Of a stretch of 50,816 nt of DNA, positions 8,692 to 14,946 are shown piece by piece. The number at the start of each line of letters is the position of its first letter. The first letter of the stretch is position 1. Below the pieces are notes generated by a model. The model did not search any database and was not told the DNA's origin. It saw nothing but the letters and a program-made list of their open reading frames with translations. The DNA lies in the NCBI GenBank assembly GCA_910586675.1, contig CAJUJO010000008.1:3001-53816 (forward strand). Reading direction: 5' to 3'. A program made the translations under genes and the position numbers. This stretch comes from an uncultured Christensenellaceae bacterium. GTDB lineage: Bacteria > Bacillota > Clostridia > Christensenellales > Borkfalkiaceae.

Positions 8692-9191
8692 GAGCAATAT
8701 TTCACTGCGATAAAAAATGGGGCATCGGGCGGGGGAACGACCTCATGTTCACCCTTCCTGCGGATATGAAGTTCTTCCGCGAAACGACCAAGGGAAAGGT
8801 CGTCGTCATGGGGCGGAATACGTTGTTATCCTTTCCGAACGGCAAGCCGCTCAAAAACCGCGTCAACGTCGTTTTATCGCCCGAGGATATGGGCGAAGGC
8901 GTCGTAACCGTTCATGATTTGGACGAACTCTTTTCGGAATTGAGGAAATATCCCGACGAAGACATTTTCGTCATCGGCGGCGCGAGCGTATATAAAACGC
9001 TGATTCCGTACTGTTCGCAGGTGCTCGTTACAAAGGTGGCGGCTGACGGAAATGCCGAAACTTTCGTTCCCGATCTCGACGCCGATCCCGATTTCACTTT
9101 GACGGAGGAGGGAGATCCGATCGACGACAACGGTTACTCCATCCGTTTTTGCACATACGACAACCAAAACGTTTTGTCTTACGGAAAATAA
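8688..9191 (+). CDS. folA: Dihydrofolate reductase
   Basis: Reduces dihydrofolate to tetrahydrofolate with NADPH and is the target of trimethoprim. The 167-residue protein has the usual motifs: WGIGRGNDLMFTLPADMKFFRE with the catalytic acid Asp26, VVMGRNT for NADPH, and VIGGASVY near residue 100. The Met20-loop region reads GIGRGNDLM. It overlaps thyA by four bases (ATGA) and ends the gltX-thyA-folA unit, with a terminator just downstream. Confidence 0.96.
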   Translation: MRAIFHCDKKWGIGRGNDLMFTLPADMKFFRETTKGKVVVMGRNTLLSFPNGKPLKNRVNVVLSPEDMGEGVVTVHDLDELFSELRKYPDEDIFVIGGASVYKTLIPYCSQVLVTKVAADGNAETFVPDLDADPDFTLTEEGDPIDDNGYSIRFCTYDNQNVLSYGK

Positions 9192-9196
9192 CAAGC

Positions 9197-9236
9197 GCGC
9201 CCGCGGTAAATTTTTTATCGGGCGCATGTTTTTTGT
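9197..9236 (+). terminator. Rho-independent terminator after folA
   Basis: GCGCCCG (9197-9203) pairs with CGGGCGC (9219-9225), followed by ATG and a run of six T. It closes the gltX-thyA-folA transcript. Confidence 0.8.
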
Positions 9237-9264
9237 TGTAAAAATTTCCGAAAAGTATTACAAT
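9236..9264 (+). promoter_or_regulatory. Candidate sigma-A promoter for typA
   Basis: TTGTAA (9236-9241), 17-base spacer, TACAAT (9259-9264). The leader would be about 36 bases and includes AGAGG before the GTG start. Confidence 0.6.
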
Positions 9265-9306
9265 AAACGGGTGAATTTGAAAACATTTTGATACAGAGGT
9301 ATTTTT

Positions 9307-11130
9307 GTGATAAGAGAAGATTTACGGAACATCGCCATCATCGCGCACGTCGACCACGGCAAGACGACGCTCGTCGACCAGATGCTTAAACAGGGCGGAA
9401 CTTTCCGCGACAATCAGGTCGTAGAGGAGCGGGTTATGGACAGCGGCGCTTTGGAGCGGGAGCGCGGTATCACCATTCTCGCAAAAAACACGTCCATTCA
9501 TTACAACGGGGTGAAAATCAATATCGTCGATACGCCGGGGCACGCCGATTTCTCGGGCGAGGTGGAGCGCGTATTGAAGATGGTTTCGGGCGTGCTGATC
9601 CTCGTCGACGCGGCGGAAGGACCTATGCCGCAGACGCGCTTTGTTACGCAGAAGGCGCTGGAAATGGGGCATAAGCTCATTATCGTCGTCAATAAAGTAG
9701 ACAGGGCGGATGCGCGCATCAAAGAAGTAATCGACGAGGTGTTGGAACTGTTGATGGATCTGAACGCTTCCGACGACCAGCTGGAAAGTCCGTTCGTGTT
9801 CTGTTCGGGCAGAGCGGGGACGGCGTCGCTTGATCCCGACATTGCGGGAACCGATTTAACGCCGCTCTTTGAAACGGTGCTTAACCACTTCCCGCCTATC
9901 GAGGCCGACGAAAAGGGAGGTTTGCAGATTCTCGTATCTTCCATTGATTATAACGATTACGTCGGCAGAATCGGGATAGGGCGCATCGAGCGCGGCATTG
10001 CCGTTCCCAACAGCGATGTTACCGTATGCAATTTCAACCATGCAAACGTGAAAACGCGCGGTAAGCTAGTCAATCTTTATGAAATCGAGGGACTGAACCG
10101 CGTTCCGTGCGAGCGGGCGCAGGCGGGCGATATTGTATGTTTTTCCGGTTTGGAGAACATCAATATCGGAGATACCGTGTGTGTATCCGACTGCGTCGAG
10201 CCGGTTCCGTTCGTGAAAATTTCCGACCCCACCGTGGAAATGATCTTTTCCGTTAACGATTCGCCGTTTGCGGGAAAGGAGGGAAAGTTCGTTACAACGC
10301 GGCACTTACGGGAACGCTTATACCGCGAGCTTTTGAAAGACGTTTCTCTCCGCGTGGAAGATACCGATTCCGCCGATTCCTTCCGTGTAAGCGGCAGAGG
10401 CGAGATGCACCTTTCCATTCTCATCGAAACCATGCGCCGCGAGGGGTACGAATTTCAAGTCAGTTCCCCCAAAGTGTTGTATAAAGAGATAGACGGTACG
10501 CTGTACGAGCCCGTCGAGCGTTTGATTGTAGACGTGCCCGAGGATGGAACGGGTTCCGTATTCCAGAGCATGGGAGAGAGAAAAGGGGAGCTTTTGCATA
10601 TGAGCGCAATCGGGTCGCGCATGCGTCTTGAATTTCTCGTTCCCGCCCGCGGTTTATTCGGATATAAGAGTCAGTTCTTGACCGATACCAAGGGCGAGGG
10701 AGTCATGAGTTCGGTTTTCTTCGAGTATCAACCGCATAAAGGTGAAATTTCCCGCAGAGAGAGCGGTTCGCTCGTCGCGTTCGAAACGGGAGAAGCCGTA
10801 ACGTACGGTCTATTCAACGCGCAGGGCAGGGGTGTGCTCTTCATCGGCGCGGGCACTCCTGTTTACGAGGGAATGGTTGTCGGCTATTCGCCCAAAGAAG
10901 GGGATATTAACGTAAACGTTTGTAAAACGAAACACCTGACGAATACGCGTTCCTCTTCTTCCGATGACGCGCTTCGCTTGATTACTCCCAAAAAAATGAG
11001 TCTGGAAGAGGCGTTGGAATTTATCGCTGACGACGAATTGCTGGAAATCACGCCACTCAACGTCCGTGTGAGAAAACGTATTCTCGACGGCGAATTACGG
11101 GCAAAAGCGCGGGCAAAAGCTAAAATTTGA
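9307..11130 (+). CDS. typA: Ribosome-associated GTPase TypA/BipA
   Basis: Translational GTPase of the EF-G class that binds ribosomes and helps large-subunit assembly and stress adaptation. The 607-residue protein shows G1 AHVDHGKTT (14-22), G2 in RGITI, G3 DTPGHADF, G4 NKVDR, an EF-Tu-like domain II, an EF-G-like domain (GRGEMHLSILIETMRREGYE) and the BipA-specific C-terminal domain (LTNTRSSSSDDALRLITPKKMSLEEALEFI). The start is GTG with AGAGG eight bases upstream. It has its own promoter and terminator and so forms a single-gene unit. Confidence 0.97.
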   Translation: MIREDLRNIAIIAHVDHGKTTLVDQMLKQGGTFRDNQVVEERVMDSGALERERGITILAKNTSIHYNGVKINIVDTPGHADFSGEVERVLKMVSGVLILVDAAEGPMPQTRFVTQKALEMGHKLIIVVNKVDRADARIKEVIDEVLELLMDLNASDDQLESPFVFCSGRAGTASLDPDIAGTDLTPLFETVLNHFPPIEADEKGGLQILVSSIDYNDYVGRIGIGRIERGIAVPNSDVTVCNFNHANVKTRGKLVNLYEIEGLNRVPCERAQAGDIVCFSGLENINIGDTVCVSDCVEPVPFVKISDPTVEMIFSVNDSPFAGKEGKFVTTRHLRERLYRELLKDVSLRVEDTDSADSFRVSGRGEMHLSILIETMRREGYEFQVSSPKVLYKEIDGTLYEPVERLIVDVPEDGTGSVFQSMGERKGELLHMSAIGSRMRLEFLVPARGLFGYKSQFLTDTKGEGVMSSVFFEYQPHKGEISRRESGSLVAFETGEAVTYGLFNAQGRGVLFIGAGTPVYEGMVVGYSPKEGDINVNVCKTKHLTNTRSSSSDDALRLITPKKMSLEEALEFIADDELLEITPLNVRVRKRILDGELRAKARAKAKI

Positions 11131-11144
11131 ATAAATATTAGGTA

Positions 11145-11159
11145 TTATGTCAGGCATAA
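11145..11159. repeat. Near-palindromic 15-mer, copy 1
   Basis: TTATGTCAGGCATAA is a partial dyad (TTATG...CATAA). It sits between the typA stop and its terminator. The surrounding 20 bases match copy 2 at 26012-26026 with a single difference, and a third, weaker copy lies at 19764-19778 in reverse orientation. Its function is unknown. Confidence 0.45.
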
Positions 11160-11162
11160 AAC

Positions 11163-11191
11163 AAAAAATCCCGCTTTAAGCGGGATTTTTT
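11163..11191 (+). terminator. Rho-independent terminator after typA
   Basis: AAAAAATCCCGCTT pairs with AAGCGGGATTTTTT, a long stem ending in six T. It could act in both directions. Confidence 0.85.
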
Positions 11192-11276
11192 GTGCAATAT
11201 TTACCGTTTCTTTTATGATATAAATATGAGTTGTATTATCGTCTAATGATACTCAGGCGTATCTGCGAAAAACAGA

Positions 11277-11305
11277 GAATAAACGCGATTTGACGGGCAT
11301 AAAAT
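11277..11305 (+). promoter_or_regulatory. Possible sporulation sigma-E-type promoter for yabP
   Basis: CATAAAAT (11298-11305) resembles the sigma-E -10 element CATACAAT, and GAATAAA (11277-11283) lies 14 bases upstream as a possible -35. yabP is a sigma-E gene in Bacillus, so the match is plausible, but it was found by eye and is degenerate. Confidence 0.35.
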
Positions 11306-11310
11306 ATGGC

Positions 11311-11577
11311 ATGCAGGAACAGAATAAAACCAATCAAAGCGTACTTACCATCGAACAGCAGAAACGGATCTCCATGACGGGAGTAGAGAGCGTAGACAGC
11401 TTTTCCGATACGGCAATCCGCCTTACCGTGTGCGGGAAAAAGGTTTTAATCGGCGGAACTCAGTTGAAAATTCTTTCTTTTTCCAAGGGAAGCGGCGCTT
11501 TTGCGGCGAGCGGGGAAATTATTTCAATAAAATACGGAGGAGCGAAAGGAAAATCGCTTTCCAAGTTATTCAAATGA
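11311..11577 (+). CDS. yabP: Sporulation protein YabP
   Basis: Small YabP/YqfC-family protein used in spore formation; its exact biochemical role is not known. The 88-residue product has the family layout: a short charged start, then ISMTGVESVDSFSDTAIRLTVCGKKVLIGGTQLKILSFSKGSGAFAASGEI, the all-beta core with the conserved TGV..VDSF motif. The ATG at 11311 is preferred; a TTG seven codons upstream is possible. Neither has a clear Shine-Dalgarno sequence. It is followed by yabQ and a DivIC-like gene as in Bacillus, which strongly supports the name. It suggests an endospore-forming lineage, or a descendant of one. Confidence 0.82.
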   Translation: MQEQNKTNQSVLTIEQQKRISMTGVESVDSFSDTAIRLTVCGKKVLIGGTQLKILSFSKGSGAFAASGEIISIKYGGAKGKSLSKLFK

Positions 11578-12077
11578 CGGACGGAAATCAGATATTTATT
11601 TTTATCGTGTGCGTATCCTGCGGAATCGTCGGCGGCGTCGTGTACGATTTCTTTTATTGCATCCGCTGTGCTTTCCGCTCGGTTTGGGTGCGGTTCGGCG
11701 CAGATTTTTGTTTTTTTCTTATTTTTTCCGCGCTCTTCCTGTTTGTTTCCCTTCTCTTCGGGTTGCCCGATTTCAGACTGTATATGTTTTTAGGGTGTAT
11801 CGCCGGGCTGTTACTCTATTTGAAAAGTTTTCACCAAATCGTTGCTTTTTTTACGGGGAAGGTATATAATATAAGTATCGAAAGAAAAAAGCGCAAAAGG
11901 AAAAACGTATCGGATGCAGATGTCGGAAGAAAAATTCAAAAAAATCGTGGTCGGCGCGACGGTGGCGGGCGTTTTGCTCGCACTGTTTTTAGTCGTCATA
12001 CTCGTCATTCAGTTCGTGCAGATGGGGACGAAAGCCGCGCGGCTTCAATGGGAAAACGAGGAAAAAACCCGTCTTGA
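11574..12077 (+). CDS. yabQ: Spore cortex protein YabQ-like, with an overlong C-terminus
   Basis: YabQ is a membrane protein needed for spore cortex formation in Bacillus. The start lies in an ATGA overlap with yabP. Residues 1-100 hold three to four hydrophobic segments with the family-like GGVVYDFFYCIRCAFR motif near residue 20, followed by a basic stretch (SIERKKRKRKN). The natural homologue length would end about here, near residue 113, but the frame stays open for about 55 more codons through the start of divIC. That tail is arginine-rich and looks like the shadow of divIC. Either a real 164-base overlap exists or a stop was lost. Family identity comes from position and topology more than sequence. 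Confidence 0.72.
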   Translation: MTDGNQIFIFIVCVSCGIVGGVVYDFFYCIRCAFRSVWVRFGADFCFFLIFSALFLFVSLLFGLPDFRLYMFLGCIAGLLLYLKSFHQIVAFFTGKVYNISIERKKRKRKNVSDADVGRKIQKNRGRRDGGGRFARTVFSRHTRHSVRADGDESRAASMGKRGKNPS

Positions 12078-12195
12078 AACGGAGCTGAAGGAACATGAAG
12101 GCGATTTGGAATATTACAGTTCCTATCAGGGTTTGCTTCGGCTCGCGTATCAATACGGATATATCTTTCCCGACGATGCGGAGTTTTCCAAATAA
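11914..12195 (+). CDS. divIC: Septum formation initiator, DivIC/FtsB family
   Basis: Bitopic cell-division protein that links the late divisome proteins. The 93-residue product has a short cytoplasmic start, one membrane segment (about 11-34) and an extracytoplasmic coiled-coil stretch (WENEEKTRLETELKEHEGDLEYYSS), followed by the family C-terminus (LLRLAYQYGYIFPDDAEF). ATG codons at 11914 and 11920 are both possible; AAGGA lies rather far upstream. It is embedded in the end of the yabQ frame. The yabP-yabQ-divIC order matches the Bacillus locus. A separate FtsL partner is not in this window. Confidence 0.85.
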   Translation: MQMSEEKFKKIVVGATVAGVLLALFLVVILVIQFVQMGTKAARLQWENEEKTRLETELKEHEGDLEYYSSYQGLLRLAYQYGYIFPDDAEFSK

Positions 12196-12198
12196 GCG

Positions 12199-13056
12199 AT
12201 GAAAAGAGCGGTTATAGACGTAGGATCAAACTCCGTTCGCCTGATGATGTGGGCGGACGGAATAACTTTATATAAAAGGATAAGTACCACTCGGCTGGGT
12301 GAAGGGATCGCGTTTTCCCGTAGGTTAAAGGAAGATGCGATGAAGCGCTCTGCTTCGGCAGTTGAGGATTTTGTCCGAATTGCCGAGGGCGAGGGGGCGG
12401 ATATTAATGTGTTTGCAACCGCTGCCGTCCGCTCTGCGGTAAACGGACCTGATTTTTGTAAGCGCGTGGAGCGAAAATGCGGACGGATTGTCGACGTCGT
12501 ATCGGGCGAGGAGGAGGCGCTGCTTGGCTTATACGGCGCGCTCGGAACGGACGACGGCGGGATTATTGATGTCGGGGGAGCCAGCACGGAAGTGTGTTTC
12601 CGCGAAGGCGGAAGCGTGAAGTCTTCCCTCAGTCTAGACGTGGGCGCCGTTCGGTTGTTCGATTTGTGCGGTCAGGACAGGGACAAGCTCGAATGCGCGA
12701 TCGCCGCTCAAACGGAGCGTCTGAACGTGAAGCCTGGGGCGGGAAAAGTTTATGCGATCGGGGGGACCGCCACGACGATAGCGGCGGTTATGCTCGGTAT
12801 GCGGGAATACGATTCCGAAAGGATCCAAGGATATACCATTTCGCTTGAAGTGTTGCGGGTTTTTGCGGATGACGTGCTTTCACGTTCCGTGGAGGAGCGA
12901 AAAAAGTTAGACGGAATGGATGAAAGACGTGCGGACATTATTGCCGGCGGCGCGCTGCTGCTTGCCCGCGTCGTCGAAAAACTACATTTGACGGAAATAA
13001 GCGTGTCCGATAAAGATAATTTAGAAGGTTATCTTGCGCTTCGGGGGATGCAATGA
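12199..13056 (+). CDS. Exopolyphosphatase / pppGpp phosphatase family protein (Ppx/GppA)
   Basis: ASKHA-fold phosphatase family acting on polyphosphate or pppGpp. The 285 residues carry the phosphate-1 motif DVGSNSVRLMM (7-17), ATAAVRSAVNGPDF, the glycine loop IDVGGASTEV (family consensus DxGGxSTE) and a late IGGTATT motif. It is shorter than E. coli Ppx (513) because it lacks the C-terminal HD-like domain, as in the short single-domain forms. It lies three bases after divIC and overlaps the next gene by four bases. Which substrate is used cannot be told from sequence. Confidence 0.87.
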   Translation: MKRAVIDVGSNSVRLMMWADGITLYKRISTTRLGEGIAFSRRLKEDAMKRSASAVEDFVRIAEGEGADINVFATAAVRSAVNGPDFCKRVERKCGRIVDVVSGEEEALLGLYGALGTDDGGIIDVGGASTEVCFREGGSVKSSLSLDVGAVRLFDLCGQDRDKLECAIAAQTERLNVKPGAGKVYAIGGTATTIAAVMLGMREYDSERIQGYTISLEVLRVFADDVLSRSVEERKKLDGMDERRADIIAGGALLLARVVEKLHLTEISVSDKDNLEGYLALRGMQ

Positions 13057-14168
13057 GCGGAAGAGGAAAAAAGAAATTATATATTGCGCTGGAATTGATT
13101 TTCGGTATATCTTCTGCGGCGGCAACGGCTTATCTGTTCTACGCCGCGTTATTCTCCGTTTCGCGGAGCGGACAAGCTGTTCTTCCGTTTTTGATTGCGG
13201 CGATTGCCGCCGTCGTCTTTTATCTCGTTCTGTCCGTGAACGCCCTCGTGCACGAAGGGGGGCATCTTCTCTTCGGTTGGATTTCGGGAATGAAGTTTGC
13301 TTCGGTGCAGATTTCTTTTTTTCGGTTTTTTAAGCGGGGCGGAAAGCTGAAAATTGCATTTGTTGGAAGAAGAAATGCGGTAGGTTGCTGTGAAATGTAT
13401 CCGAAACATCCCTCGCGCGTGCGCGGTCGCATGATTGCCTTTTCGCTCGGCGGCATCATATGCAATCTGATTTACGGCACGGTCTTTCTCGCGTTATTTT
13501 TCCTCTTACCGCATCATCCCGCTTTGTTGTTCTTTGAACTGTTTGCGCCCGTAAATCTTTACGAAGGACTTTCGGCGCTTTATCCGATTTCGTTGCCCGC
13601 AGGTAAAATGGACGGTGCCGTCGTGCGCGGGCTGGTAAAAAAACAGCCTTCGGAAGTCGTTGCGCTCCGCGTTCTCACGGCGCAGGGAATTTTGAATCGG
13701 GGCACTTTTTCCGATATTGACGAGGCGTTGTTGTTTGACGTTCCCGTCGTGCAGGAGGATGATGCCGCGTTTATCGCGCTGACGCAGCTCCGTTGGCAAT
13801 ATCTTTTTTTTGCCGGGAATGAAGAGGAGTCGATAAAGCAGCTTTTGCGTTTGGAGGAACTATATTGTTATCTTCCCCAAAATTCCCGCGCGGAAGCGGC
13901 CTGCGATCTCGCTTACGCATACGGCGTGCTGCTTTCCGACGCGGCGCGCGCCGAAAAGTATCTCGCCGACGCGGCAGACGCATTAGGTACGTGCGCGTAT
14001 TACCGTGCCTTGGCGGCGTGCGGACAAACGGAATTGTGCCCCAAAGCGCTCGATTGCGCGGAAAAGGAAATCAACGGGATTTCGGAGCTGGAAAGAAAGT
14101 TAATTTCCCGCATTTCGGAAAAAAAGAAAAGCGTTCCGCCCGAAAGCGTAACGCAAAGTTGCGAATAA
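13053..14168 (+). CDS. Membrane metalloprotease-like protein (M50-like, HEGGH) with helical C-terminus
   Basis: The 371-residue protein has four or five hydrophobic segments in its first 180 residues. A zinc-type HExxH motif (HEGGH, 67-71) sits inside the segment SVNALVHEGGHLLFG, and a later KMDG (about 185-188) matches the position of the conserved Asp in the second M50 motif, so a site-2-type intramembrane protease is plausible. The cytoplasmic part from about 195 to 371 is helical and looks like TPR-type repeats. It overlaps the ppx-like gene by four bases (ATGA) and so belongs to the yabP-yabQ-divIC unit. I do not recognise a named orthologue. SpoIVFB-like activity is an inference only. 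Confidence 0.68.
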   Translation: MSGRGKKKLYIALELIFGISSAAATAYLFYAALFSVSRSGQAVLPFLIAAIAAVVFYLVLSVNALVHEGGHLLFGWISGMKFASVQISFFRFFKRGGKLKIAFVGRRNAVGCCEMYPKHPSRVRGRMIAFSLGGIICNLIYGTVFLALFFLLPHHPALLFFELFAPVNLYEGLSALYPISLPAGKMDGAVVRGLVKKQPSEVVALRVLTAQGILNRGTFSDIDEALLFDVPVVQEDDAAFIALTQLRWQYLFFAGNEEESIKQLLRLEELYCYLPQNSRAEAACDLAYAYGVLLSDAARAEKYLADAADALGTCAYYRALAACGQTELCPKALDCAEKEINGISELERKLISRISEKKKSVPPESVTQSCE

Positions 14169-14178
14169 ATAAAATCGA

Positions 14179-14382
14179 TCAGTCGCCGAGTCCGAGTAGG
14201 TAATCGGCCGATACGTTAAAATAACGCGCCGTTTTTGCGATATTGGTCGCAGTAGGGTCGCTCTTATTCGTTTCCCAATAACAAATAATGCCGAGGCTTA
14301 CTCCCAAATCTCTTGCTACCGTCGCTTGCGATAAGCCGCGTTCCTTTCTTAATTCCACCAACCGCTCGGAAAAAATTTTCAT
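14179..14382 (-). CDS. Small XRE-family DNA-binding protein
   Basis: A 67-residue protein that is almost entirely a lambda-repressor-type helix-turn-helix: ERLVELRKERGLSQATVARDLGVS, then the recognition region and NVSADYLLGLGD, the classic end of an XRE domain. It is one of the minimal single-domain regulators. The true start is the ATG at 14382, because a -10 box (TATAAT) ends six bases upstream; longer in-frame reading is only the shadow of the gene on the other strand. It converges with the M50-like gene, with a gap of 10 bases. Its targets are unknown. Confidence 0.85.
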   Translation of the reverse strand: MKIFSERLVELRKERGLSQATVARDLGVSLGIICYWETNKSDPTATNIAKTARYFNVSADYLLGLGD

Positions 14383-14388
14383 AATTAT

Positions 14389-14417
14389 ATTATATCCACG
14401 AACGGGGCGGAATGCAA
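14389..14417 (-). promoter_or_regulatory. sigma-A promoter abutting the XRE gene
   Basis: Minus strand TTGCAT (14417-14412), 17-base spacer, TATAAT (14394-14389). Six bases separate the -10 box from the ATG, so the mRNA should start at or beside the start codon. Confidence 0.65.
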
Positions 14418-14482
14418 GGGTTTCCGCACTGTAATTTTTTAACAAGTCATTTTCAATTTTTTTAACAATTTCGGAGAAAGGC

Positions 14483-14938
14483 ATGATTCGTATTTTATTT
14501 GTTTGCCACGGTAATATTTGCCGCTCGCCCATGGCGGAAAGCGTTTGCGCCCATATGATAAGATTGCGGGGGCTGGAGGATAAAATCCAAGTGTCTTCCG
14601 CTGCGGCGCATACAGACGAAATCGGAAATCCTCCGCATCGCGGCACGCGGGAAAAGTTAGCGCAGGAGGGCATTCCGCTCGTGCCGCACAGGGCGCGGCT
14701 TATGAGGAAAGAGGACGGGGAAAATTACGACTATCTCATTGCAATGGACGAATATAACGTGCGGGATATGAAGCGCATCGTAGGTCGGGAATACGAGCAA
14801 AAAGTCCGTTTATTGCTTTCCTTTACCCGCTGTTCCCGCGCAATAGCCGATCCCTGGTATACGGGAAATTTTGACGAAACGTTCACTGACGTTACGGAAG
14901 GTTGTGCGGCGTTGCTCGATTATCTGAAGGAAAAATAG
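14483..14938 (+). CDS. Low-molecular-weight protein tyrosine phosphatase
   Basis: Cytoplasmic phosphatase of the LMW-PTP/arsenate reductase fold that removes phosphate from tyrosine (or arginine) residues. The P-loop CHGNICRSP (8-16) gives CX5R, with the nucleophile Cys8 and Arg14, and the general acid is Asp123 in DPWYTGNF. The length (151) is normal. A good GGAGAAAGG lies before the ATG. It is followed by GH127 and DtxR-like genes with gaps of eight and a few bases, so the three probably form one transcript. LMW-PTPs often control capsule or arginine-kinase systems, but none is visible here. Confidence 0.93.
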   Translation: MIRILFVCHGNICRSPMAESVCAHMIRLRGLEDKIQVSSAAAHTDEIGNPPHRGTREKLAQEGIPLVPHRARLMRKEDGENYDYLIAMDEYNVRDMKRIVGREYEQKVRLLLSFTRCSRAIADPWYTGNFDETFTDVTEGCAALLDYLKEK

Positions 14939-14946
14939 GGGGAACG

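Noticed and set aside
14383..14673. N-terminal extension of the XRE gene to 14673
   Set aside because: The extra residues are the antisense of the phosphatase gene, and the promoter lies inside this stretch.
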